A stretch of DNA of 64,000 nt from Gorsachius magnificus (GCA_034008185.1 CM067084.1:61580599-61644598), one strand, 5' to 3'. Positions 49,150 through 62,387 are shown, counted from the first letter of the stretch. A program made the numbers and translations. Notes: generated from the sequence alone by a model not told the origin.

Positions 49150-49637
49150 TGGATCCTTCAGCACAAGAAGGACATGGAACTGTTGGAGCGGGTCCAGAGG
49201 AGCGCTACAAAAATGATCCGAGGGCTGGAGCACCTCTCTTATGAGGACAGGCTGAGAGAGTTGGGACTGTTCAGCCTGGAGAAGAGAAGGCTGTGGGGAG
49301 ACCTGATTGCAGCCCTTCAGTACTTAAGGGGGGCCTACAGGAAAGATAGGGAAAATCTTTTTAGCAGGGCCAGCTGTGACAGGACAAGGGCTAATGGTTT
49401 TAAACTAAAACAGGGTAGGTTTAGACTAGATATAAGGAAGAAATTCTTTACAATGAGGGTGGTGAAACACTGGAACGGGTTGCCCAGGGAGGTAGTGGAG
49501 GCCCCATCCCTGGAAACATTCAAGACCAGGTTGGAGCAACCTGATCTAGTTAGTGGTGTCCCTGCTCACTGCAGGGGGGTTGGATTAGGTGACCTCTAGG
49601 GGTTCCTTCCAACCCAAACCATTCTATGATTCTATGA
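49150..49637 (+). mobile_element. CR1 LINE 3' end, well preserved
   Basis: A 5'-truncated CR1 of about 490 bp on the plus strand. The open frame 49174-49599 (141 codons from the first ATG) keeps [50 protein letters not shown] and [15 protein letters not shown], the conserved carboxy-terminal region of ORF2, without a stop until near the natural end. The 3' untranslated part ends CCATTCTATGATTCTATGAA, with two TTCTATGA units. Preservation is the best of any CR1 here, so it is among the younger insertions. It has no reverse transcriptase core and cannot move by itself. Its tail abuts an older CR1 on the opposite strand. Confidence 0.95.
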
Positions 49638-49858
49638 ACTTGAGGCCATTTCAATCCAATTGCTTGTTACCTGGGAGAAGAGACTGACCCCGACCTTGCT
49701 ACAACCTCCTTTCAGGTAGTTATAGAGGGCGATGTGGTCTCCCCTCGGCCTCCTCTTCTCCAGACTAAACAACCCCAGTTCCCTCAGGCACTCCTCATAA
49801 GACTTGTTCTCCAGACCCCTCACCAGCTTTGTTGCCCTTATCTGGACACATCTACTGC
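49638..49858 (-). mobile_element. CR1 LINE fragment, opposite strand
   Basis: The plus strand reads TTGCTTGTTACCTGGGAGAA and then TCTCCAGACTAAACAACCCC, the reverse complement of the ORF2 tail region. The minus-strand frame 49632-49823 shows [28 protein letters not shown]. It lacks the terminal TTCTATGA tail because the plus-strand CR1 sits exactly where it should continue. The missing 3' part is not found to the left of that element, so it has been deleted. Similarity ends near 49858 (TATCTGGACACATCTACTGC). Confidence 0.9.
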
Positions 49859-52720
49859 TGTGAAGGCTATAAATTACATTTGATTTTCTGGGTTTGGTTG
49901 CTTGTTTGTGTATTTTAAAGGTAGTTAGACTTCATGCAGTCAGATTCTAAGTTCAGGGCTTTGGGAAATATATAAAAACTGTGATATCAGGCTACCTTTG
50001 TAGTGAATAAGTACTGTAATTCTCTTGAAGGAATATAATATCCTTTGAACTACCTCATTCTTCTTGTGCTCTGCTGACTGATGGCTTTATTGATTTACAA
50101 GCAATATAATTAACATGTAGGTATTTGGTTAAAAATTAAAATGGTTTCTGATGAAAAAACAAACAAACAAAGACAACAGAAAAACACATAAAAAAACAAA
50201 CCCTGAAAGAACTCCATTTTTTAACTTTAACTGTTTCAGGGGGTTATTTTTTGTTTTAATCTTGAGGGTAAATAAGCCTTTCCTGCAGCACAGGTACTGC
50301 CAGCATATGTACTTGTACGAAATGAAGATGAGGTAAAAGGAAGCAATCAGAAAGGGTAACAATGTAAATGAAGTCTGCCCCTGGACATGTTTAGATATGC
50401 AAATTAAGTAAAAATATCACATGGCCTTAAAAACCTGTGAACTGTTTTGTAGGGGTCAGTTCTGAATACGCCATTTGAGCACAGAAGTTTACTACATTTC
50501 CAATACTCAAGAACCCCTTTTTTTTTTCATATTTCCTTCCAAAGAACACATTTCAATTTCAAACCATTGAAAGATGACATGCAAATATGTAAAAATATGT
50601 GGAAAGATTGCACATGTACTGGAAGAGCAAACAAATTTGAAAAGGTGCAGTTTTAACAGTATATTGGTCCTTTGTTTATTTTGCATTTTAGAATAATATA
50701 GTTCTTTAAAAAAAAATATTCTCATTTTCTCCCTCTTCCTTACAGATTGCTACATACTGACTGCACACAATCAAATTCATCACACTTTGAGGGGAAAGGG
50801 TAAATATAAAAATAAAACAAGACAGTGCTGTATATGGAACAAATTTGAAGAATCACCTCCATTGAAAAAAAATTTAAAAGCTTTAGAGTTTTACAGTGAC
50901 AGACCTCATAGGCCACACAGCCTGTGTGAAATTGGATTCAGTGTGATTATTTCTGGGCAATAATTCAGAGCAAATAATATCAAGAAAGGTTTGCATAAAT
51001 CCTGACAGAAAAAGTGGATTTAAATCAAACTAATAGGTTGCAGAACATATGAAATACGCTTTATACTGTGCCTTGGAGACACATGGCCAAATCCATATTC
51101 AAAAAGTAAAAACAAACCAGAGTGATTTGAAGAATAAATTACTTGTCATTGTGATCTTTAAAAATGCCAGAATTTAATGCAAAAATATAATCCTAACATT
51201 TATTGCAGCAAAAATAAATGTCAACATATTAGACTTAACTGGCTAAGCCTTGTGGTAGCATTTCTACAAAGTGAAAGGAACATGACAAGTTGTATTTCAC
51301 ATTTATTAGAATGAGATTTGGTCTTCTTTATCATAAGCAGTAGATTTAAACACTTTATTTTAATTTACTTCACAGTACTGAGGAAAACAGACTCAGATAA
51401 GAAGTGGAATACCATATACACTTTTCTCTGAAGCAATCAATCAATTTTAGAAGCTAAATATGTAATATGACAACACTAGAGCTTTGCAGTAGAATAAAAA
51501 ATGTAACATAAAATGTTTGTGACATATCACAGACACTACTCAGAAGCATATCTGTTATATCTAGAACACTGTAAAAGTTATGGTCTACTATTGGTTATAA
51601 CAGATATATCTTCATAAACATGTAAGTACACATTATTATAGAGAAGGACTATATCTGAAAGCATCTTTTGATTGCAGCTAGGTACATATCCAGAGACATT
51701 CATTGTCTATTTCCTTCTTAAACTTTAGTATTTTTTAACACTTGGGTGCATTTCCTTGCCTTCCATTATTTATGACATTATTTATGATTTGCAAAGTATG
51801 TTCTTATACATTATCTTTCCATTGCTAACATAATTACACATACAAAACTTAGGCATCATAGAGCCTATCAGTTTTCTAAGCCTTGTCTTCATAGGAAACA
51901 ACCCAAATTCCTTGGAAATTAATGCAATTCTTACTGTTATAACAGTGGCAGCATAGCCTTCAAGGGCTTTTACGTTATCATTTGTTGCCTCACAGAGTTA
52001 AAATGTTTAGATCATTTTCTTTCAGACAATAAATGATATTTACATAAGTCTTTTATCTAGAATAAGAAATTAACATAGATATTAAAACATCAATACCATA
52101 ACTACATTAAATATCTATATGAAATAAAATTGTAAAAAAAGGGTTGTAATTGAAATTTTAATAAATACATCAAATTAATATATTTAAATTTGCAAAATTA
52201 AGCACTTAGAAATTACGAGATTACAGATTTGCACTTCTTTACTCAAGATTACTGCAACCTCTCTGTGTTTTCTACCTGACAATGACAGAGGCAGTTATCT
52301 CTTTAAGACAAAAAGTACAAGTACACAAAGAATGAAGTATGTGGTCATGTAAATGAAGAAAAAAAACATACAGGGTTGTCAGAATACAGTATAGTTATCT
52401 ATATGTGAATTGCTATTTAGTACATACAGTTCATTTTACAACTTGTCATGTTGAAGAAAATTAACTCTATCCCAGCCAAAACGAAGACACAACCTTAAAG
52501 GTTATTCATGCAGTGATACATGACAATACATGTAGATAGTAACTCCTAGTTTTGCTTTATGTTTTCCTTTAATGTTGAATTTTCTAATTGTTTTTGAAAA
52601 GACAATGGCAAAAACAAATATTACATCTGATAATCTCCCCCATGATTCAGGGAATATTATGTGTGTTATGTAAAAGAACCTACAACAGTTTCCCATCTTT
52701 CTCACTCCAGGAGCAGCAGT
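49859..52720. other. Unique AT-rich DNA, no gene recognised
   Basis: No gene or repeat recognised. An A-rich patch with AAAC repeats lies at 50154-50206. Short minus-strand frames with leucine- and phenylalanine-rich products (50129-50362, 50507-50725) look incidental. Confidence 0.6.
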
Positions 52721-52907
52721 GAATCATAGAATCGTTTAGGTTGGAAAAGACCTTTAAGATCATCAAGTCCAACCGTTAACCTAACCCTGCCATTCTACCA
52801 CTAAACCGTGTCCCTAAGCACCTTGTCTACCCATCTTTTAAATGGGGATGGGGATGGGGACTCAACCACTTCCCTGGGCAGCCCGTTCCAATGCTCAACA
52901 ACCCTTT
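52721..52907 (-). mobile_element. CR1 LINE 3' end, short
   Basis: Starts GAATCATAGAATCGTTTAGG on the plus strand, the reverse complement of the CR1 tail, then ACCTTTAAGATCATCAAGTCC and CCCTGGGCAGCCCGTTCCAA, the same subfamily as 3842-4068. About 190 bp remain. The right edge, after CAACAACCCTTTGAAA, is approximate. A small (GGGGAT) expansion of three units lies at 52844-52859. No coding part of note. Confidence 0.93.
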
Positions 52908-55900
52908 GAAACAATCCTGTGTGTGCCAGAGCTGCCAAGAGTCGCTGCTATGTCCCACTGGTGCTGCTGCTGGCAGTGGTCACCTTGGAGCTCCCTGTGA
53001 AAAGCCCAAGAACTGGGAAACCTAAATGATTTAGCAGAATAGATGAAAGAGGAAAGGCTAGGGAGAGGAAGGTGAATGCTGGAAATAATATTAAGTGGTC
53101 TGTAGCAATGTAGATGAGCCAGTTAGGGGGATCTAAATGATAACTGCTCCTATTTACTAAAGATGATAGGCACAGGTAATAGAAATCAACAAAGGGCTGG
53201 TTTTCCAGCAAGTAGGTTAAAAAGAGTCTACCTCAGGAAAGAGTAAGATAACATAAGAAGATCAGAAGGGATCCAAGACTGATTTGAAAGATTTTCTTTT
53301 TTTTTTCCCTTTTATTAATAGCAACAATAAACATTTGTCCTAATCTCTTCATTTAAATAATCTAAACATTTTTAATTTTCACCTAGTTTTCTGGCATGCA
53401 TAGGCTTGGTTAGTAAGAAGTATGAGCAGGCTAACTTGTCATGAAGGAGCTGTCCAGGGAACTGGATATTTTCATTATCCTACACAGGGGCTGAGGCAAG
53501 TTTTCTCCTTTCTGGTACTTACAGGCAGAAAAGGCTGGTACAAGCTTTACAACCTCTGAAAGTGTTTGGTTTTGGGGAGTCTCTCACACAGATCATCTCC
53601 TACCAGTAGTTTGGCATTTGGCATAGGTCGGCTTTGGCTCTCAGGTGTTTTAATGGGTTTCACTCCCAGCAAATCTTTCCTTTGGAATGCAACGGCTAAA
53701 ATGGGCACTATGACTGGTATGTCACAATTCCTTTTTCCTTTGTGGGGGGATTTAACACTCTTATATGTAAATTACTCCCTTCCTACTACTATAAATTTAT
53801 TTCACCATTCATACTTCTGTTAGACGGTACATATGTACCACCAGTAAAAGTATGTCTCTTAAAGGCCTGACATTATAAACCTAGAGTTCTGGCACACATT
53901 ATTCACATAAGTGACTATATGACAAGAAAGTGTATGCTATATACTCAACATATTAGTAAGCTAAGGAGATGAGTAATCTTTCCTTTGAATGAAAAAATGT
54001 ACAATTACACATTTAACTCTGAAATATGTTCTGTGAAAATGAGTTGCAGCATATATGGATAACTGCATTTAAATTTAAAACTAGTTAGCACTTTTGATAA
54101 TAAATAAGGCTCCCAAATGTCTAAGTACTACACTGTTTTGTATAAATAATAAGAATGACAAAAAATGTAATTACATACACTAAACATATGCCGCAATGAA
54201 AGAGTGATAATTATTATAATGTGCTTTTTTAGAGGAAACCAAACTTCTGTTTTCAGTGGAATCTGATTTCCATATAGCTTTTATGTCATTCATCTTACAG
54301 ATATGTAAGGATCTTTACAGACCTAAAACTGGTAGCTACTTAAAAATGTTTAAAAATTTCTACAGAAAAAAATTATTGAGCTTCTGACATATCACAAACT
54401 ACATATACCTCTGGTCATATACTTTTGTAGGTTACATTAAAAATTCTCCTTTCCTTTCCTCTCCAAAAAATCCCCATTGTATTTTTATCTGCTCATAAAA
54501 CATTCACTAAAGCAAACAGAATGTTCAGGTAGCAGTATTCTGTTTTATGTTTCATCTATTTTGTAAAGAAGCTTTTTTATTTTGATTTATGTTTCATTGC
54601 CCCCTGCTGTTTGATAAAGAACTTTTTTTCTTTTAAAGAGTCAACATCTCAGTCTTCTTTCTTTATTAGTGATAAAGGAGTTCAACTTGAAATCATCTTC
54701 TCTTGTTATGGTCTCAGATTCGATATGCTTTTTTTTCCCTGAAAGACTGAAGTATTCAAGTAATGTAGTCAATGCAATTAAACTATTATGGCAATGCTGC
54801 AAAATGACAAAATGCTTTCAAGTGCCATTTCCTGCCTTACAGACAATAATGAGAAAATTTAATATTATTTTCATATGCAATTTCTCTTCTATTTTTAGTT
54901 AGTGTCTTGGAATACAGAATGCCTCATAGCTCCATTTGAAAAGAGAGCTTTCCTTACTTATGCAGCTCTATTAGCTCCTACTCCTTGTGGAGGATTTTGA
55001 GTTGCTTGATAAAACTATTCACTTAGATCTGCTCATCCTCAACCTCAGCTGAGTTCTTCTGTGTTTTTAAAAATATTTACCTAAGAGAGCTGAAGAAGAA
55101 GTTAGTGGTGTTTGTTTTTTCTTCTGGAAATTACGCAGAAGTTTTGCCCAAGCTATACTTGTTCATACAGAGAAGAATACCTACAAGATTTTTCCAGTGG
55201 TGTCCTGAAGTTACAAACCTAGATATGGCAGGTATTGACTGTGTCCACCAGCAGAAAATCTGTGTAACCTATGAATTGTTCCATTCTTTAATGAGTTTCT
55301 TTCATGCTAGGGAAGGCTCTGTTGTACCAGGATGAGATATTTTTGGAATGAATGAGATACATAGGTAATGACAGCCAAAACTTGGTGCAAAAACTTCCAG
55401 AAGTCACAAAATCACATCGATGTAATCAGAATTGTGGGACTGTATCGAAAGTTGTGGGATTACTTGAAAAACTAATTTTGGAAATGTTACTTGGGCTTAC
55501 TTGTCCTGTTTTTTTAGGCTTCTGTACTTCAGCTTTTCTCTGCAATGATAACGTCTAACAGCTTAAAAGAAACAAAGATATGAAAATTATCATTTCTAGT
55601 CCAGATCCACAGACATTTCATAAGACTCTTGGAGTCCATGCAGAAGAGCAGTGACAATTGTACCATTGCCACTATGCCCAACAGATAGGTCGACCTACAT
55701 GAAGGCTAGCCTGAATTAAAAAACCTGGTAATCTGACTGTACCAAACTGAGACAGCATGTCTTAACCTTCTTTCATTAAGATATCATTTCACTTTATGTT
55801 TGTCAGAGCGAACTAAGAACATAGCCAATTAATTAGCTCAGATGATTTGGATGACTTGATCATTTGTCCAAGCCCTGAGGCTGCTTAGTAAATATCCACA

Positions 55901-56222
55901 GTTTGTAATGTACTACAGAGCTGATATACCCAAGCCAGGTCAGATGCTGCGTAGATGTGTTACATCAGTATAGATGTGTAATAGATGCACAAGCTAATTT
56001 AGAGTATTCTCTGCTTAAGGAAAGAAGCAGCTACAGATACAGCCACAAATGATTTTTTTCCTGCTTCTCAGCTAACCAGAATCACAAGTGATTTTTTGGA
56101 ACAGATTAACTGCCTCTATCTGCCTACATCACAGAAGAGTGACAAACGAAATCAATTGCACGCTTACCTACTTAAAAATTACTAAATGGCAGAAAGTTCT
56201 ACTTCAAGAAGTAGGGGGTTTT
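52908..56222. other. Unique AT-rich DNA, no gene recognised
   Basis: No gene or repeat family recognised. The first 400 bp are somewhat richer in G and C, but no element is visible. Confidence 0.55.
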
Positions 56223-57387
56223 TTTGATTTTATTAAGGCTTTTGATGCTGTCCTTCATGGCATCCTTCTGGACAAGTTGTCCAACTGTGGGATGAACTGG
56301 TGCATGGTCCGCTGGGTGAAGAACTGGCTGAACGGCAGGGCTTAAAGCATTGTAGTGAATGGGACTACATTTGGCTGGCAACCTGTCACCAGCAGTGTTC
56401 CTCAGCGTTCAATGCTAGGGCCAGTTCTGTTCAATATTTTTATCAATAATCTGGAGGCAGGAGTTGAATGCACCATTAAGAAGTTTGCTGATGATACCAA
56501 ACTGGGAGGTGCTGTTGACTCTCTTCTGGAACAAGAGGCCTTGCAGAGGGATTTAGAGAGATTGGAACACAGGGCAATCATTAAGGGCACGAAATTGAAC
56601 AAGTCAAAATGCCATATTCTGCACCTGGGACAGAATAACAAGTTTTAAATAGGGAGAGGAGTGGCTGGAGACCAGCCCTGCAGAAAGGGATCTGGGGGTG
56701 CTGGTTGACAGCAGGTTCGATAGGAGTGTGCCAGTGTGCCCTGGCAGCCAAGAGGGAAAATCATACCCTGGGGTGCATCAAACACAGCATAAGCAGCTGG
56801 TCAGGAGAGGTGATTACCCTGCTGTATTCAGCATTGGTGCAGCCTCACCATGAGTACTGAGTGCAGTTCTGGGTGCAGTCCTGGGCCCCACAATTTAAGA
56901 AGTATGTGAAGGTCCTTGAATATATCCAGGGGAGGGCAACAAAGCTGGTGACAGGGCTAGAAGGCATGTTCTATGAGGAGCAGCCAAGGACTCTGGGCTT
57001 GTCTAGTTCAGTGAAAAGGAGGCTGAGGGTCAACCTCATTGGTCTCCACAGCTTCCTGAGGAGGGGAAGTGGAGAGGGAGGTGCTGAGCTCTTCTCCCTG
57101 ATATCCAGTGGTAGGACACATGGGAATGGTTCAAAGTTGTGCCAGGGGAGGTTTAGACAGGACATTAGGAGGTACTTCTTTACTGAGAAGGTGGTCAAAC
57201 ACTGAACAGGCTTCCTAGAGAGGTGGTCAATGCCTCAGGCCTGTCAGTGTTTAAAAGGCATTTGGACGATCCTCTTAATAACATGCTTTAACTTTTGGTC
57301 AGCCCTGAAGTGGTCAGGCATTTGGACTAGATGATCATTGTTGATCCCTTCCAACTGAACTATTCTATTCTATTCTATTCTATTCTA
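56223..57387 (+). mobile_element. CR1 LINE, 1.2 kb, with RT core
   Basis: A plus-strand CR1 of a different subfamily, ending in (TATTC)n instead of TTCTATGA. The first frame reads FDFIKAFDAV (motif A, with its aspartate) from 56223. After a TAA at 56343-56345, where the family has a sense codon, the same frame resumes with TSSVPQRSMLGPVLFNIF (motif B) and KFADDTKLGG (motif C, FADD intact, 56484-56495) up to a stop at 56646-56648. The remaining ORF2 tail is in another frame (56861-57205, KRRLRVNLIG and RFRQDIRRYFF), so there is at least one frameshift. The element is 5'-truncated inside the RT domain and defective. It is the only copy here keeping an intact catalytic FADD. Confidence 0.93.
57361..57387 (+). 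repeat. (TATTC)5 tail microsatellite
   Basis: Five pentanucleotide units TATTC followed by TA close the CR1 at 56223. It is the terminal repeat of this subfamily and probably varies in length between individuals. Confidence 0.9.
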
Positions 57388-57407
57388 ATTAGTTTTCACT
57401 CACCAGG

Positions 57408-57998
57408 TCAACATCTATGCCTGGTCTGCGAGAAATTAAAAATGAGCTCAAGGCAAACAACGGAACACAGAAAGCCTCTTGAAAGAGAATGAGAGGATGA
57501 AATAGGTTTTAAGGAGAAACATGAGTATTTAGGCTGATGGAAGACTATAAGGAACATGCTTTTAGTGAAGGAAGGTACAAGGAAAATAAACTTTGGAGAA
57601 ATAAGGAGACATTGGAAATTTGGAAGAGAAAGGAAAAAGATAGATGTGCACAGAACAGAGGCATTTAAATCCTTAGGAGTAAAGAAATAAATCGTAGCCC
57701 AAGGTCTAAAGCTGGAACCCTTGATAATAGTGCTATTATAAAGATACGAGTCTGTATCCTCTTCTTCCTGTAATGCACCTACCCACACATCCACATCTAC
57801 ATATTTCAGCTTTGTAAATGTACTCCACTGGATCCAAACCTCATAAACATAAAATAAGAAAATATGTATTTCCTTTCCCAGAAATTCCTCCCACAGTTTT
57901 TGGTCTAGTTTAGTGTTGCTTTGATTTTCCTGCATAGGGCACAATGCGTTATTATATTTTTTTAATGCTTGTTTAAAATATCTTGATATTATTACCAA
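57408..57998 (-). CDS. 196-codon ORF outside repeats, unknown
   Basis: The longest ATG-started frame that does not overlap a recognised repeat. I do not recognise the product. It begins MVIISRYFKQALKKYNNALC, has an acidic stretch LQEEEDTDSYLY near residue 77, and a hydrophobic, phenylalanine- and serine-rich second half. The part at 57420-57680 is purine-rich on the plus strand, so stop codons are rare in the antisense direction, which could explain the openness without coding. I see no promoter, Kozak-like start or poly(A) signal that would support a gene. It follows directly after a CR1 tail. Chance is more likely than a real gene, but the length is unusual for this base composition. Confidence 0.12.
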   Translation of the reverse strand: MVIISRYFKQALKKYNNALCPMQENQSNTKLDQKLWEEFLGKEIHIFLFYVYEVWIQWSTFTKLKYVDVDVWVGALQEEEDTDSYLYNSTIIKGSSFRPWATIYFFTPKDLNASVLCTSIFFLSLPNFQCLLISPKFIFLVPSFTKSMFLIVFHQPKYSCFSLKPISSSHSLSRGFLCSVVCLELIFNFSQTRHRC

Positions 57999-60900
57999 GA
58001 GGTTTTTTGCAGTCTTGTCAAAAGCTGGAGATTGTTGCTTGCAAAGTTTGAAAGGACAAATTATCTTTGTTATTTATATAGAAAGCTGTAGCACATTATT
58101 TCAATTCAATGGTGTTACTGTTTTCCCCTTACCATTCTGGCTGCAGCATTTATTGTTTTGATATTTCTTGACTTTTTTTTTAGAGTTCCAGAATTCATTT
58201 ATGCAAGTATTTAGTAGCATAGCTGTTGGCACTAGAAACTTAACTCACTTCCTTTTGGCTTGTTCATCATTTACAAATGAGCATCATGCTATACAGCCTC
58301 AGATAGTTCCTAAGTGTGCACTTCCACATTTGGGATAATTTTTTAGTCAGTTTTGTTCCTCACTAAATCTATGACACATTGCTCTAATTTTCCATCCTGA
58401 TCATTGTCTCTTTCTCAAACAACCTTAACTGAATTGCAATACTTTTTTTATTTTAGCCACAGAAAGCTTAATAAAAGCTTCACTTTCTCTGCTGAGTCAT
58501 ACAATACATATTTTTGCAAAGAACATTGAGTAATAAAAAAGAAAAATAAACATATAGCATAACAAAACATTCTGTCTGTTAATGGAAGTTCCTCCTGTTT
58601 TCAGAAGCACAGTGAACACAGAAGTCATTTCTGGGATGCAGAAAAGGGAAATGATCAATAAGAGATTTCTAAGGCATGAACAAAATAAGAAAACAACATT
58701 TTCAAACCTATCTAAATATAAAACTGAATTTAATAAGTAATGAAAAACTCTTGAATCTTGTTTTTCAATGAAACTAAGGGATTGCACATAAAGAATTTGT
58801 GTAGAACTTCTTAGAATTTTAGATCATTTCCTTATGAAGAATTATGATTTTGAAATATTCAGATCTAAACCACTTCCAATTTGTATCTGTAGTCTCAGTC
58901 TTCTCAAGCTTTGTCATGACATGTTCCCACATCTGCTGAAATACAATTTAGCAGTCTAATACAACCCTTGGTAAACTCATCTTCTAGGAAAATGAAGTAG
59001 CCAAGTTAAATTTAAGGAAGCCCAGGGCCACTACTTTTTAAGAGGTCTCTGGTAAAAAACAGCAATAAATTTGTTTTTGTAAATCTTTCACAACTTTTCA
59101 GAAATACGTGTTCTGTCTGGTTTTCTTCCTAGCTATTTGACAGCTTTCCTGAAAACTGTTTTCTTAGGAAATGACTATTTGTGCCACTTTAACAACCCAA
59201 TCTTTGTCTTTTTTTTTTTTTCTCTTATGGCTCTGGGCCTGTCAAAAGAGTTGTCTATTTTTTATTGTTCCATACTAACTTGCTGCTATTGTTTTTACTC
59301 ATTCTAACTGATAGTACAAACATCGGAGATCATTCCCTTTGACCACTATATAGAAGTTAAATATTATGTCAAAGATGTATCTAAGCTGAGGCTAAACTGT
59401 GTGGAGCCTTGGTGTCAGCTCTGAATGTTTTACTATACTGTGAAGACTATGAGTTAGTTTTGTAGATACAAACAATTCTAAACAACTTTCTTCGATGGTA
59501 GATGCAAATTTTCCTGTTCTCTAACAAAGCTAATTGAATGAAGCAGAAAATCTTCCTAGTTTCTATAGAAATGGAAAAAGTAATCAGTATAACTGCTTCT
59601 GTATAGGTTTAGTTTCTTTCAGCCACATTCTGCTCTCTTGCAATACACATGAGGTCTGGTAATCTTTTCTGACAATGCCAAATTGTTCCAGTTTATAGGG
59701 TTGCTTGTAGAAACAATAACAAAAGTTGTTTCTAGAATGTAATTTGGCAGAATATTTAATTATCAAAATAATTGTGCAAGAAAGCTCATTATGTACTTAT
59801 GAGACATAAGGCCATATCTGGAATATTTCTCAGCTTATATAACCTATTCTTCCCCAAGTAGGAAGTACACACAAATATGTCAGAAATCCTGATGACATAT
59901 AATAATAATATACCAGTCTAGACATGGTATATTTGTTATTGCAGGTTACACTTCAGAGAATTTTTTACTTGTAATAGAAAAGTCATCCTTTTCATTAAGA
60001 CAAACAAGAACAGCTCACCATAGCAATAGGTTTGACATGCTAGGTTAAGAATACACTTGAGGCAAATCTGAACAGGTCTGTGTTAATGTCTGTTAATTTA
60101 GATCTTTATGTGAAAAGTAGATCCTTAATATAATTAGAAATGTGTCAATGCAAAACAGTTTTCAGATTAAAATTTCACAAGACCAGCTGAATATACCAGT
60201 TAGAATGTATCAAGGGATATATCTTGAGAAGTTAGTCTATTTTCTTTAAGTGAAAATTCCTACATACTTGGATATGTTGATAAAATGAGACAAATGGTAA
60301 ATATACTTTATTATTGTTTTCTAAAAATTCTGATCTAGATCACAATCCTACTATTCTAAGGAAACTCCAAACAAATATTAAGAAATAGTCTTTGTTTCAA
60401 CAGGTCATAATGTAATCAACAATATGGGGAAAAAAAAAAAACCAGAGAAAAAGCATTGTTACTCCTGAGGTTAAAGAGAATTAGTCACTCACATCCCACA
60501 GAAGTCCCACAGAAAGTTAATAGAAACAATATTTTATTCCTAAAAGGGATTTAAGCTTGTAATTAGCTATAAGTTATACCCATGTAGAAGGAGAAAAAAC
60601 CTCAACCTTCTGTACATACTAAGAGAAAAAATATTGCATGGTCTTTTTTTTTCCTTCACTCTTGTCTCCAGTTATTTTAGTTCTCAAAACAAGACTAGTT
60701 CCTTTGGTAGAAATTAAAAAGTATTATTCCAAAACCAATATTGACTTCCTCACATATTTTTTCCTTTTTTTTTTTTTTTTTTATCTGCATAACAACTGTG
60801 GGATTATGTGACGAAACAAACCAAAACAAGCCAGAGCACTGAAGCAGTCTTGCCGCATGAGATAAAATATTGATGGTTAGTAGGTTCCTACTCAGGAAGA

Positions 60901-62208
60901 GATTCTATCGGATGATTATAAGAAGATAATCCAGATGTTCAGATTTAACTCAGAGAGTTTGGTTTTAAACCCTTCAGGCTTAAAGGTTAAAAGCCCATTT
61001 TACCTGGACTGTGGTTTACTGTCATGCTATCCTCTCTTTGTAATATTTGCAGGACTGGAGTAGATGGATGCTGGGTAAATTTGGACCAGAATGTTCTGAC
61101 TAGTCCAAGCACGAAGCCAAAAGAAGAAAGTCTGTTCAGAAATCATGGCTTCTTTAAGGTTTATATAATTTTTTCAACAGTTCAAGGTTTTCTGTTTGTT
61201 TATTTTTTTGAGATTAGACCTCAGTAGAAATTTTGTTATTGTTTATTTTGGATTTGGGGTGGAAAGCTGATAGACCTTTTTCCCTGGAAGGTATACTATG
61301 AGTGCCAAAGAAAAAGGGAATGTTTGTGGATATGTATATATGCTTATATTTACATAAATAGATATATGTGTGTGTGTATATATGTAAGATCTGTAGACCC
61401 ATGTGTAGATATACTGGTATTTGCCTGTGTGTATAGATACATGTAAAGCGAGGGAAGCAGTTTCAGCATAAATGCAATAAAGAATGTAATACATATTAAG
61501 AAAGCAAGGCAGCTGTATAGTATTTCTCATTATCTCCACCATTCGATGCATAATTCTAACATGTATTTCTGCATAGTGTCAAAGGTCTATCATGAATGCA
61601 GAATTACTATTTTATTCATGAGGTTCTCCTTTAGCATCGTGCTATATGAGGTTTTGCCATACCCTCCCTGTGAGGTGAAATGCGTACTGCAGGTAGAGAA
61701 ACTGCACAAGCCTTTTGTAAACTCACTGTCATAGTGAGGATTATTAGTCTTCAGGACGGTCTCATTCTCATGTCTTTATTTATTCTCCAAACTGCCAGTT
61801 GCACAATTCATTGGCTCTACACATTGGTTTTGTTTGCTGTGTCTTACTCAGGAAGATCTCTCCTGAGTGGGATAAACTATCCATCCAGAAAAAGGTAACA
61901 TAGTTACAAATTGCAAAAGTTCTATTTTAGGTGACTTGACTGATCAGGATCCTGCGACAGCTCTTTATCTTTCTATGTGATTTTAATAACTGGACGTCCC
62001 TGTTGATTGGTTGGGTTTTATACACTTGCTACATTCTCTATGCAACTTTCTAACTTCCGAAGCAAAACCTTCAGTACTTGATGACCAACCATGATGGCCT
62101 ATGTACTGAAGTCTCATTTTACCTTGCTCTTGAATTTTCTCAGCGTTATGTCCTAATACAATTCCAGAGCACAAATTCTTTGATGTTTGCATCCTTTCTT
62201 TTATAAAT
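57999..62208. other. Unique AT-rich DNA, no gene recognised
   Basis: No gene or repeat recognised. T18 lies at 60765-60782, without AATAAA at the expected place. A TA- and TG-rich patch lies near 61333-61385. Confidence 0.6.
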
Positions 62209-62387
62209 GTGGTGGGTTGATCCCAGCAAGCAACCTGAGGTGGGTTGATTTTGGCCGGCTGCCAGATGCCCACCAAGCTGCTCTGTCAATCCTCTTCCTC
62301 AACAGGATGGTGGAGGAAATATGATGAAAAAATCCCCGCCTTCAGCCCCACCACTACCAAAACTTTGCTCCACATAAATCCAATACA
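62209..62387 (-). mobile_element. ERVL-like LTR, internally deleted, antisense
   Basis: This is the same LTR family as 19677 and 25038 with most of the middle missing. The left edge (TGAGGTGGGTTGATTTTGGCC from 62236, then GATGCCCACCAAGCTGCTCT) is followed after about 100 bp by the right-edge sequence CCACTACCAAAACTTTGCTCC and AATCCAATACA. A GGTGGGTTGAT occurs twice, at 62211-62221 and 62239-62249, so the left edge may be duplicated. CAAGCAA occurs at 62227-62233 and just outside the right edge at 62388-62394, a possible eroded target duplication. Confidence 0.75.

Noticed and set aside
47910..49637. One split CR1 from the pieces at 47910 and 49150
   Set aside because: The left piece is far more decayed than the right and the intervening 890 bp do not resemble CR1.
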